A DNA stretch of 64,000 nt from Boesenbergia rotunda. Taxonomy: Eukaryota > Streptophyta > Magnoliopsida > Zingiberales > Zingiberaceae. Below the pieces are notes generated by a model that made no database searches, was not told the DNA's origin, and worked only from the letters and a program-made list of their open reading frames with translations. Positions 1 through 9,468 of this stretch are shown piece by piece (within the stretch, counting starts at the first letter, position 1; each line of letters begins with the position of its first letter). The DNA lies in the NCBI GenBank assembly GCA_024364735.1, contig JAGFNQ010007708.1, positions 57,378-121,377 of the forward strand. The letters are read 5' to 3'. The position numbers were made by a program, and so were the translations under genes.

Positions 1-978
1 CGAGCTTTCATCCCACGTAGCTTGAAGAGCCTTCTTCTTTTTGTTCTTAGTGGGTTGGATCTCCTTCTTGTAAGGGCATTCATGTTTGAAGTGCCCTTTT
101 CTGTTACAGCCGAAGCAGATCATTTTGCTTTTACCTTCAGTGCTGGAGGGCTTCATTACCTTTTGAATGTCTTTCTTTGAAAATTTGTTCTTCCTTCTGG
201 TGAACATTTTTCTTACCAAGTTCACCAGTTGTTCTTCTTCATCTGAGTCAGAGTCTGACTTATCTTCAGTTTCTTCTTGAGTTTTTCTCTTTGATTTGGC
301 TTCTTTTGGTGAACCTGCAAATAAAGCTAGCCCTTTCTCGACTTTGACGTTAGTTTGCTCATGCAACTCTAATTCACAAAATAATTCATCCAGATTAATT
401 TTTGAAAGGTTCCTAGAAATTTTATAGGCATCTATAATAGATGCCCATAGTGAATTTCTAGGGAATGCATTTAAAGCGTACCTTATGATGTCCCGGTTCT
501 CCTGTTTGTGCCCGATCATGTGGAGTCCATTCAGTATGTCCTTGATCCGGGCGTGGAGTTGGCTTGCAGATTCTCCTTCCTGCATTTTTATATTAAATAA
601 CTTATTTAAAAGTAAATCCCTTTTTGTTACCTTGGCATCAGAGGTGCCTTCATGTAGTTCAATTAATTTGTCCCATAGCTCCTTTGCTGAGTCGGTTGGT
701 CCAATTCTGTTTAGCTCCTCTTTGGTAAGTCCGCACTGGAGGGTGTTCTGGGCTTTGAACTCGGTCTGAGCCTTTTTCTTCATCTCTGAGTTCCATCTGT
801 CGGGCCTTAGTGGAGCATTATTTCCCTCATCCATTGGCGGTGTGTAGCCTGTTTGAACTGCAAACCACTGATCCATGTCGGTCTTCAGATAAACCTCCAT
901 CCTTCTCTTCCAGTAGGGAAAGTCTTCCCCATTAAAGAGGGGAGGGCGAGCAGTGCTATAGCCTTCACCTTGGGCCAT
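1..978 (-). CDS. gag: Ty1/copia gag polyprotein, element A (C-terminus off window)
   Basis: This encodes the capsid and nucleocapsid part of the polyprotein, which packages element RNA into cytoplasmic particles. The ATG at 978 opens 326 codons without a stop up to the window edge. The N-terminus has the copia gag signature of an FNGEDFPYW-type motif and W-rich segments (UBN2/DUF4219-like), followed by an RRDLLL-type helical region. A Lys/Glu/Asp/Ser-rich linker precedes one CCHC zinc knuckle, CFGCNRKGHFKHEC, at about residues 285-298, and a Lys-rich segment follows. I chose this start because it is the first ATG after the primer site and aligns with the gag start of element D. Pol presumably follows in the same frame. 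Confidence 0.88.
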   Translation of the reverse strand, partial: MAQGEGYSTARPPLFNGEDFPYWKRRMEVYLKTDMDQWFAVQTGYTPPMDEGNNAPLRPDRWNSEMKKKAQTEFKAQNTLQCGLTKEELNRIGPTDSAKELWDKLIELHEGTSDAKVTKRDLLLNKLFNIKMQEGESASQLHARIKDILNGLHMIGHKQENRDIIRYALNAFPRNSLWASIIDAYKISRNLSKINLDELFCELELHEQTNVKVEKGLALFAGSPKEAKSKRKTQEETEDKSDSDSDEEEQLVNLVRKMFTRRKNKFSKKDIQKVMKPSSTEGKSKMICFGCNRKGHFKHECPYKKEIQPTKNKKKKALQATWDESS

Positions 979-1240
979 CTGAAATAGACCACACAAAAAC
1001 TTGTCCCAAGACTAGGTCTTGGATTAGTAGTGTGGTAGGAAGAGGAGAAGAGAGCGACTCGAAATGGTGTTGCACCAAATTCGAGTAAAATCGAACGAAC
1101 GGAAAACTAATCCAAATCTAGGCAACAATACCTAATTTAGATTATGTGTAGCGAAAAACCAAAAATCGAAAGAAAATGGATTTCCCCCGGCTCTTATGGT
1201 GGTTGCACCGATACAGAGCGTACCAGGCTCTGATACCACT
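979..1240 (-). other. Untranslated leader and primer binding site of element A
   Basis: The leader lies between LTR and gag. The minus-strand sequence TGGTATCAGAGC (1238-1227) directly follows the LTR and matches the 3' end of plant initiator methionine tRNA, the usual primer for copia reverse transcription. No ORF of note is present in the leader. Confidence 0.85.
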
Positions 1241-1709
1241 TGTAGGATCGATGCACGTGAGAGGGGGGTGAATCACGTGACTTTTTAAAAAATTAAATCA
1301 GAGTGCTTTAAAAAGCGTGCACAGCGGAAATGAAAGAGACGAAAAACGAACACACAAACACGAACGATTTTTACTTCGTTCGGAGCCTTCGGCGACTCCT
1401 ACTCGAAGGCCCAGGTCCCTCAGACCTTTCCGTTGGGCAATCCACTAAAACTCTCTATCGGTCAACCCCGATAGAGTAGGCGAGTACAAATGAATTGAAA
1501 GTGTGACAACCCCACACTTTCAAGTAATTAAGTGCAATAAAGTATTAAAAGAAATTCTTCTTTTTACCGACGTCCGGAGTAGGTCGACTCTTTCGGGGCA
1601 GCGGGACGTCGTCGGCTCGAGGTGAAGCGTTTCCGGAGCAAGGCGCGAGCGTAGAAGAACTTGAAAGCTTTTGAAGAAGTGTTTATCTTTGAAGAGGGTC
1701 GAGGCCCTC

Positions 1710-1717
1710 TTTATATA
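1710..1717 (-). promoter_or_regulatory. Probable TATA box of LTR A
   Basis: TATATAAA reads on the minus strand immediately downstream of the palindrome cluster and upstream of gag, the expected position of the LTR promoter. Confidence 0.6.
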
Positions 1718-1724
1718 GGGCAGG

Positions 1725-2030
1725 GGGCGCCCGACATGCTCGGGGCGCCCCCCACGTGGCTGTAGATCCGGCGATGCTCCGGTCAAAGCTAATCTCGTCT
1801 ACTTCGGGATTGCTTTTGACTGGGGCGCCCGACGCACGCGGGGCGCCCGATTGACCGGTCAAAATCCCATCTCCTTGGCTTCGCGAGGGCGAGCTTCGGC
1901 AGCTGGCAGTGAGGTGGCACAGGGGGCGCCCGATACACGCGGGGCGCCCCGAATAGCGCTGCTGTCGGGGCTTTTACCTCTTTGCTGACTTTGGGTTGAC
2001 TCTGGGGCGCCCGACACATCCGGGGCGCCC
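1725..2030. repeat. Four GGGCGCCC palindrome pairs, 18-bp spacing
   Basis: Perfect 8-bp palindromes start at 1725/1743, 1823/1841, 1924/1942 and 2005/2023, so each pair is offset by exactly 18 bp. The 10-bp spacers differ between pairs but all begin GA. The cluster lies directly upstream of the TATA box in U3. Sirevirus LTRs are known for palindromic repeats; the exact spacing is what I see here. Confidence 0.9.
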
Positions 2031-2604
2031 AGCTCAGCTACTGTCTCACTCCTTTGAGGCTCTCTGAGCTGCAGATACACAGTCCTTTGGTCCTGCATCC
2101 AGGGTTAGTCCAAAACAAGGCTAGCACAATTTTATATGGACTAAAATAAGATATAATTCTAAGTTAATTAGATCCTGTTTCCCAGACCAGGATCTAACCA
2201 GGACTCAACTTAGATCTCCTACATGGGTCTAAGTTGGACCGCGCCTAAAGTCCAAGATTGGACTCGTCCTCACTGGGTCGCTCCTCCAGTGACTTACCTC
2301 ACTTACCCATTGTGCAGTTTTACTTGACCTCTTAACCCACCAGGACTTCCTGCCAAGGCTCAACCACCCTGGTCTTCCTGCCAAGTCTCAACCAACTTGG
2401 TCTTCAGCCAGTTGTCAGGTCCCGCGGACCCAACTGGACTTTCCGCCAGGACTCAACCATCCTGGACTTCAGCCTGGTGTCTGGTCCTAAGTCTTTCAAC
2501 CCTGCACACTTAGTAAATAGGTTAAACACCAACAACCCTAACTTTAACCACTTTGTCATACATTCAAAACCCGAGTTTGACCGTTAGTGCAAACTGCACC
2601 AACA

Positions 2605-3700
2605 TCTAGTTCATTTGTTTTGTTTGAATTTGCATCCAACTTGTAGCTGCATACCTGTCTGCAGTTTCTGAATTTCTACAACGTTCCTACAGTTTTCTGC
2701 AATTTCTACAGTGTTGTTGTGTCAAGTTTCTGCACCATTTCTGTTTTGATCAGTCTTTGAATTCTGAAATTCTTCATCTATTCCTGCATCTCACTGCCTT
2801 CTTAGCTGTTCTTCCCAAGCTTAGTCGATCAGTCTAAATTTCTGAATTGCTGAATTTCTGCCCGTGTATCAAGCTTTTGGAAATTGCCCTGTATCGAGTA
2901 GAGATTCAGCCTGAATTCTGACTTCCATTGCTGCACTTGAATGCAGCTTTGAATACTTGTTGACTTCCAATGAATTTGTGACCTGCAATCCTGATTTTTA
3001 TTCTGCATATCATGTTCACTTAAATTCTGCAAGTTTGTGCCAAGTAAAAACTTGTTTCGGATTAGTGATTAGCTTGAGTGGCATTTGGTTGTGTTGAGTC
3101 CCAATTTAGCTGAAGTTAAACCCACTTGTCAGATTGAATTATGCTCAGAATGAATTGGTTTTACAACTCATTTGTTTATGAAATTTTCATCTTTATTTCG
3201 GTAAACCAGCTTGCATTTCTTCACTTGGGTATCAAGTGAAGCTTCGGCACCACTTTTGTGTTAATTGTTCATCGATTGCTTGTCATTTGGGTTGATTGAG
3301 TGGAAATTCCTGAAGCTAATATTTGCATCAGTATCAATCGGAATTGATAGATTTAATATCAGATTTGTTTTTCTAAATTAAGCTGAGTTGCATTTAAGCT
3401 TCCATTTGTTTGAGTTCATTGGTTAAATTACTTGGGTTAAGTTTCATTGTTAAGTTTCCTTCTTTGCATTGTGTTTTCAATTCCGAATTGCAACCCAAAA
3501 CCCAAATATTTATTTGAAACCCAAAAACATCAATGACATATAAATTCAAGCATCGAATCAAACAAACTCTTAACTAGTCCCTAGGAAAAATACGACCTGT
3601 GGCCCCTTTACTACGTTTTCATACTTTGATTGCAAAAAGGGTTTCCAGCATTTATAAATATTCTAAATTTGAGGACCCACACATTTCGTGACAACCTATT
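2605..3700. other. AT-rich stretch without a supportable gene
   Basis: No ORF here looks genuine. The left part is rich in repeated TGAATTTCTG-like words. Around 3575-3640 the text resembles the end region of a large Ty3/gypsy LTR (a CCCTAGG...TACGACC...CCCCTTTACTACG pattern), but no LTR boundaries, primer site or partner copy can be defined. It may be an old retroelement tail that carried the insertion of A. Confidence 0.3.
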
Positions 3701-3839
3701 TTGGGTCCATCCTATTTTGGGTCCATCAAAAATTTAGTGGCTAAATAATCCAAATATGTGCAAATTTACAATTAAGTCCAAAATAAGAGGAAGTCCTAAA
3801 ACCTAGGATAAATTCACAATTAAGCAAGTAAAACATGGG

Positions 3840-5523
3840 TCAAACATGAATTTTAGCAACTAAAATAATCAACAAAATGGTACTTATCAGGACCCCAAAG
3901 GCTCCTAGAGCTCCCCTTGAGCTCATAGCCTTAGTCACCTCCCTAGGTGACTCAATCCACACTAAACCACACCGGTGTGCCCCTGGTGATTCTTGGCCTA
4001 CAAAATGAATTCTCTTAACCTTAGACACCTTGTCTTTGGTTAAGTCGTTCCTGCACCCCCTTGCCATTTTTGGCCTTCTCCTTCTTGCCATGATTATATG
4101 CTTTCCTAGCGTATTTCTTTTCTTTAGCATTGGAGACCTTAGACCGGTAGCCCAACCCCGATCTATCATAGTTGAGTTTTAAACTACCCAACACCATGTC
4201 TAAACCCTTAGATCCAACCTTGAATCTTTCTAAGGTCTTTTTCAATGTATCATGCCTTGCCCTCAGGGATTGATTTTCCCTTGCCAAGTTTCTAACCTTA
4301 GTTTCCATATGTCCACCTTGGACATTCCTAGACTTACCATCCATTCTAGGCACATTCCTTCCCTTCTTGGAATTAATGCCATGATCCTTAGATACAAAAG
4401 TCTTAGGTCTATCATGATGCATGCTTTTCCTAGGGTTATGATCTACCTTGTTAACCCTATTCCTATCATTATACTTAAATCCAAAATTATGCACCATTAA
4501 GTATTTTTCATTAAATCTAGCATGCATGGAGGGATAATTACCACTATTTTTAATGTGTATGGAGGAACTCAAATTAGAATTACACTTTAACTTAGGGTTA
4601 GGAATTACCTCCCTTACCCTTGTAGTCCCTCCTTGTTGTGAGCTTCTTCTCTTCTTTCTTTCCTCCTTCTCCCATCTTCTTAGATGCTCCATTTTCTTGA
4701 TTTCACTTTTCTTTGGACACTTGGTGTGGTAGTGCCCTAATTCTCCACATGTGAAGCATCTAATCTTCTTTTTCCTTTCTTGGGCTTCTCCAATCCTACA
4801 ACCCACGTTAGATTTAAAGGAACTTGAAATGAGTTTAGATTTTACCTCCTTTTTACCTTTTGGACACTTATCCTTGTAGTGCCCCTTTTCATTGCAACCA
4901 AAGCATATGATATGGTCCTTTTTCTTGGCCTTGGTGGAGGTGGAGGCTAGGTTGACTTCTTCTTCAACCTTGGATGAAGTGGATGCTTCCTCTTGTTCCG
5001 GCATGGTTGAGGGTCTCTCCTCCCCCTCAATTTTTGAACTTGACACCTCCTCTTCTTCTCTTGTTGAGGTGGATGATCTTTCACTTAGTCCTTCCTCTTC
5101 ACTTGATGATATGATCAATTCTTCCTTCTCTTGATCTTTTTGGATACTTGAATTTATTTCTTCGGGCTCTTCTACTAGTTGATCTTGTGTAGGGTTTTTA
5201 TGAACTTCTTTCAATTTATTCCACAACTCATATGCATTTGTATATGTCCCTACACTACTCAACACATTGTTAGGCAAAATATTAATCAAAATATTGATTA
5301 CCTTCTCATTCGCCCTAGATTGCTCATGTTGCTCTTTGTCCCAATATCTAGGATAAAGCTTCATTCCGTGCTTGTCCTTTGGAACTTTGAAGGGCTCTTC
5401 TATTGCCATCCTACATCCCCACTCCATTTCAAGCCACGTCTTTATTCGCATCCTCCAATATCCGAAATCTTCATTGTCGTAGGGAGGTGGAGTGTAGATG
5501 TCTTCCCCAAATTTGACTTCCAT
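3840..5523 (-). pseudogene. gag: Ty1/copia gag of element B, frameshifted
   Basis: This is a structural gag of about 500 codons. The ATG at 5523 follows the primer site and begins a segment with a YTPPPYDNEDFGYW-type copia gag motif. A long acidic, Ser/Glu-rich linker follows. Unlike elements A and D it has two CCHC knuckles, CFGCNEKGHYKDKC and CFTCGELGHYHTKC, about 50 residues apart, and then a basic coiled region. The main frame stops at 4021, but the expected continuation, ending in a CGLVWIESP-type and SSRGALGAFG-type segment, is readable in another frame at 4040-3890, so a frameshift lies near 4040-4060. Homologous Sirevirus gag continues into pol, which is missing here. Confidence 0.8.
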
Positions 5524-5582
5524 TGTTCTTCCCTCTAGCTTTTGCTCTTCTTGGCGGTTATTCCAATCACGAGCGGTCCTTC

Positions 5583-5594
5583 GCTTTGATACCA
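5583..5594 (-). other. Primer binding site of element B
   Basis: Minus-strand TGGTATCAAAGC directly follows the LTR end. It differs at one base from the initiator-Met site TGGTATCAGAGC in A, C, D, H and the gypsy element. Confidence 0.75.
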
Positions 5595-5596
5595 CT

Positions 5597-6594
5597 TGTT
5601 GGATCTTGTACGGTTGCTAGAGGGGGGGGTGAATAGCACTTCTTCGATTTTCTTCTTCCTACGTTGTTAGTTGCGCAAGCGGAAATACAATAAAACAAAA
5701 CTAACAACGTAAACAATGCTAACACAAACCTATTTTCTTGGTATCCACCCCTAAGGGTGACTAATCCATGAATCCTTCGGTGGATCACTCCCCGGATAAC
5801 CTCTGGCTAGCCCTTGTCACTCCTTGTGGGTGGAGTAACCTCGCCACAGCACTTTGACAACACCTGAGCACCAAAGGCTACTAATCTACTCTACCCAAGC
5901 AGATTTCACCAAGAAGCCCGGCCAAAACGAAGCTCTCTTAAATATGACTTACCTTTTGTTTGGCCACCACTAATCGACTGCCCCAACTCAAATTCGACCG
6001 TTGGCACCCAACGTTCGAATTCTGAGTGCCACCAGTCGACTGCCCCTGGGGCAGTCGACTGGTCCAGGGTCGACTCCCTTTCTGTGAGTTTTATCAGTCG
6101 ACTGCCCCAATGGCAGTCGACTGCCCCACTCACACACCTAGGGTTTTCCTTCCCGAGTACACTTCTCTCAGCACTCGAACCCTAGGATTTTCCCGAGTAC
6201 AATCACATAACACTCGTACCCTCACCACTCAACTGACTTCTCATCAGCAGCCTCGACTATTGCCTTCGCACCCTCTTCATCTTCAACCCTCGTCCCTCGG
6301 ATGCATGCAAGCCTCCAGCTTGCCTCCATTCCATCCTTCACGTACGCCTCGAAGTCTGCGCCCCTCAGCTCATCGTCCCTGCCATACCAAGGTCCCTCGG
6401 GTGCACACAAGCCTCCAGCTTCTCTCCATGCCACCCTTCACCGTACCGAGGTCGTCCAGCTAAGTCCATATGTATAACCTGTACATCCTGCACACTCAAC
6501 ATACACATATTAGTACACAAGGGAAAGCCTAACTTAAACCCTTTGCCCAAACATCAAAACTCATGATCACTCCGGATCACAGATTGCCTCAACA
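5597..6594 (-). repeat. 5' LTR of element B (998 bp)
   Basis: The ends are TGTTGGATC on the plus strand at 5597 and CCTCAACA at 6594, giving TG...CA. Minus-strand U3 carries two CAGTCGACTG pairs at 6033-6123. A possible TATA-like ATATTTAAG lies at about 5945-5937 on the minus strand. ORFs predicted across this LTR on either strand have no family resemblance and are not genes. Confidence 0.78.
6033..6123. repeat. CAGTCGACTG palindrome pairs in LTR B, 19-bp spacing
   Basis: Perfect 10-bp palindromes start at 6033/6052 and 6095/6114, each pair offset by exactly 19 bp with a 9-bp spacer. A degenerate half copy (GGTCGACTC) lies between the pairs. The cluster is upstream of the presumed LTR promoter. 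Confidence 0.9.
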
Positions 6595-6647
6595 AAAGTA
6601 GTGTACTTCAACCAACCATGTACATGGAGAGTAGCAGCAAGGGGGGA

Positions 6648-8170
6648 AGTAGAGTTCACTGTTACAAAATGTGTAAAGGAATAGCAATGTGGAACTGTTA
6701 GGGAAAGTACTGATCATCATGCATGCTCTTCATCATTTGTTGCGTCTTTTGTTGAAGAGCAATTTCTTTATAATGAACAATACAAACCAAGTTTGATTAT
6801 ATCAGATATTAAAGCTAGATTTGGAGTGACCATATCATACAGAAAAGCATACATAGCTAGGGAGAAAGCATTGAAAAAGGTCGCCGGAGATTATGATGAG
6901 GCATATAGAGATCTTCCACAATATCTGCGTGAGTTAAGAGCTAGATATCCTGAAACTTATGTGACACTATGCAGGAATGGTAATAATGAGTTCCGACGGT
7001 GTTTTTGAGGTTTTGGTGCTTATCGAAGGGTATTCAGGTCTTATTTGCGTAGACTTATCGGAATTGATGCCACACATCTAAGAGAAAAGTATCTGGGTGT
7101 ATTGTTGATTTCTATGACGATTGATGGTAATGACAATGTTCTCCCAGTTGCCTTTGGAATAGCTGAAGTTGAATGTGGGTCTGCATGAGAGTGGTTTTTG
7201 GAGCATACAAAGAGGTTCTTTGCTGTCGATGAACACTCAATGACCATAGTATCAGATAGACATCGTGACATTATATCAGTAGTTAGAAAAGTCTACACAA
7301 ACGCGCATTATGCTTTTTGTTGCCACCACATGTCTTGTAATATGGTAACTAATACTGGAAGTAGAGCTGCTTTAGGTTTGTTTTGGGCAGTAGCACGAGC
7401 AAACACAACACTCCAATATGATATGATAATGTAGACAATGCTTGAAAAACATCCAGATGCCCATAAGTGGCTTCAGAACATCGACCCTAAAAGGTGGGCT
7501 AATGCACACTTTACTGGGAGAAGGTACAAAATACTTACCACGAATTGTGTGGAGAACTTCAATGCTTTGTTCAAGTCTACACGTGAGCTTCCCATAAACA
7601 GGTTAATTGATAATACAAGAAGAAAGGTAGCTCAATGTTTCTTTAACCGTAGAGAGGAAGTCTCCAAATGGCATGTTGCTTTGACACCTCATGCTGTAAA
7701 AGAAATGGATTTAAGGAGAGAGAAAGCTAGAGCATATAAGGTTCACCCTTACTCTTAATCAGAAATGGAAGTAGAAACATGGGGCACTACATACATTGTT
7801 GATTTGGGGGAAAAAATATTATCAATGCGGGGAGTTTTAAATTTCAGGATTCCCTTGCTCACATGCTATTGCCGTCATTATTCACAGGAACATGGATACA
7901 CTCCTATATTGTGAGCATTATTTTTATTCAGAAAATTGGAAGTGGGTTTACATGGATCGTATTTACCCTTGTAGAAGCAAGCAGTTTTGGCCTAGGGGCG
8001 TAAACGACATTATAGTTCTATGTCCCCGTAGCCTTGTGCAACCCGGCAGATGAAAGAAGGTACGGATTGAGTCGAGACACAATGGCAAGGTAAAACTAAA
8101 ATGTAGCCGCTGCAAATAACTTAGTCATAATAGAAGGACATGTAGAATGCCGCCAGCCCCGGGGTCTTGA
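6648..8170 (+). pseudogene. mudrA-like MULE transposase, degraded
   Basis: This is the cut-and-paste transposase of a Mutator-like element. The reading frame can be followed from about 6648 (FTVTKCVKE-like DNA-binding region) to 7758 in one frame. It is interrupted by TGA at 7006, TGA near 7186, TAG at 7432 and TAA at 7756. DDE residues can be placed: Asp at 7066 in IDATHL, Asp at 7255 in VSDRHRD, and a candidate Glu at 7552 in VENFN. A CCHHM motif lies between the second and third. After a frameshift, a SWIM-type zinc finger ending PCSHAIAV is seen at about 7840-7880, followed by a C-terminal CCHC-like knuckle near 8095-8150. The N-terminal third is missing, cut by the LTR of B. It cannot encode an active enzyme. 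Confidence 0.88.
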
Positions 8171-8880
8171 GTTGCTTGATATATGTATTGCAGGAATATT
8201 CTGATTGAAGTGTATATTTTGTAAGGAGGAGAAATGAATGTATATATTTTATATATTGTACAACCATAGTATTGTCAAAAAATTAGTTGTTGTTAATGTT
8301 GTCACTTGAAGAGGTATTCCAATATTATGATACATCTCACCTTGTCTAATTCAATGTAAGCAGAATAGATCAGTCCTGAAGTCCTCTGATTTCCCACATT
8401 GTGCTTGCAATAATTATATTTCAGGTCTTGAAGTCATGAAGTCCTCTATTTTCTGAATATCTCTGATTTGAGGCCCTCTGATTTTTGTTGTGTTGATGCA
8501 TTATTATGTGCCAACTGATACTATATGAACACATAATTGATAATCATTAGGACTATGTTTGGACACCAAAAATACCATCTCCTAGCTATACTCTAACTAG
8601 TGATATTGAGTTTTGAGAAATCCAAATATCCTAGGTCATGGTGTGCATGGAATCCAATTGTGGTATGCAATATGTATTTAGGTACTCTCCAGGTGGAACC
8701 TTCTTGTTTCAACTTTAAACAAATGTAAGCATGTTTTGATCATACCTGAGTATTTCAATCATAATTTGATAAATTTTTGTCCCAACTTGTACATTTATAT
8801 AAAAGATTGTCCTATAAATATTTAATTTGATAAAACATTATTAAATTTTATGAAAAATAATTTTAAAATGGGAAAACAAA
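8171..8880. other. Non-coding interval of the MULE
   Basis: No ORF is present. It contains short CTGATTT and GAGGCCCTCTGAT words related to the minisatellite that follows, and one copy of a duplicated block (see 8465-8665). Confidence 0.6.
8465..8665 (+). repeat. Direct repeat of the MULE, left copy
   Basis: The block begins with a GAGGCCCTCTGAT word and includes GGACACCAAAAATACCATC and TTTTGAGAAATCC. The same order recurs at 24098-24400 with scattered differences. With the CACTA removed, the two copies would be about 0.7-0.8 kb apart, so they record an older duplication within the MULE. Confidence 0.75.
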
Positions 8881-9055
8881 TTTGAGGCTACGTTGGGCCT
8901 GAAGTAATCTGATTTCAGACCCACGTTAGGCCTGAAATCAGAGGATTTCAGGCCCAACGTGGGCCTGAAATTAGATTACTTCAGGCCCTGCGTGGGCCTG
9001 AATCACATTATTTCAGGCCTTGGGTGGGCCTGAATATGATTGTTTCAGGCCCAGC
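8881..9055. repeat. Palindromic minisatellite, left part
   Basis: Units of about 33-38 bp alternate two palindromic words: one related to GGCCCAACGTGGGCC and one of the form CCTGAAAT...ATTTCAGG. At least four units are seen up to 9055, where the CACTA element begins. The array resumes at 24008. Confidence 0.88.
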
Positions 9056-9468
9056 CACTACAAAAAAAACCTGATTTTGCGACGAATTTCTAAAAAAAAT
9101 TCGTCGCAAAAAATTTTTGCGACAAAAAAATATTCGTCGCCAAATACTCGTCGCCAAATTTGATAATTTGTCGCAAAAATTCTGCGACAAATTTTAAAAT
9201 TTGTCGTAGAATCTGCGACAAATTTTATTTTTGTCGCAAAAATTTACGACAAATTAAATTTTCGTTGCCAAATTTAACGCAAATTTTTACAAAATTTGTA
9301 ACAATTTTTGTGACAAATTTGGAAATTCGTCGCAGATTCTGCGACGAATTATGAAAGTTGTCGCAGAATCTGCAACGAATTTAATAATTTGTCGCAAAAA
9401 TTCTGCGACAAATTTCCAAATTTGTCGCACAATCTGCGACAAATTTGATATTTTGTCGCAAAAATTCT
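9056..9468. repeat. Left subterminal repeats of the CACTA element
   Basis: Tight, alternately oriented copies of GCGACAAATTT and AAATTTGTCGC follow the CACTA end. Such arrays bind the element's own accessory protein in Spm. They stop abruptly where the truncated Ty3/gypsy sequence starts at about 9469. Confidence 0.88.

Larger units (their letters stand above)
1..2604 (-). mobile_element. Sirevirus-like Ty1/copia element A, 5' part (LTR, primer site, gag)
   Basis: Read on the minus strand, the order is LTR (2604 to 1241), primer binding site, a leader of about 250 bases and an open gag frame that runs off the window at position 1. The LTR begins TGTTGG on its own strand and ends in CA, as Sirevirus LTRs do. 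Protease, integrase, reverse transcriptase and the 3' LTR would lie outside the window, so no target duplication can be tested. The gag frame has no stop codon, so this is one of the better preserved elements here. Confidence 0.88.
1241..2604 (-). repeat. 5' LTR of element A (1364 bp)
   Basis: The boundaries are set by TG...CA ends: plus-strand TGTAGGATCG starts right after the primer site and ACCAACA ends at 2604. The minus-strand U3 holds a run of paired GGGCGCCC palindromes, then a TATA box at 1717-1710, so transcription should start near 1680 and read leftward. The partner LTR is outside the window. Confidence 0.82.
3701..6594 (-). mobile_element. Sirevirus-like Ty1/copia element B, 5' part
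   Basis: On the minus strand the order is LTR (6594-5597), primer site (5594-5583), gag (from 5523) and then loss of recognisable sequence near 3700. Pol and the 3' LTR are absent. The right LTR end abuts MULE transposase sequence directly, so B appears to have inserted into, or been joined to, the MULE. The left boundary at about 3700 is approximate. Confidence 0.75.

Noticed and set aside
1227..1238. tRNA-Met-like sequence as a tRNA gene
   Set aside because: Only the 12-base primer complement is present, next to LTR ends; no cloverleaf can be drawn.
1725..2030. Regular palindromes as a CRISPR or integron array
   Set aside because: Plant LTR context, TATA box directly downstream, no cas or integrase-recombinase genes.
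2829..3032. 67-codon ORF in the interval between A and B
   Set aside because: Low-complexity, repeated CTGAATT words; no support.
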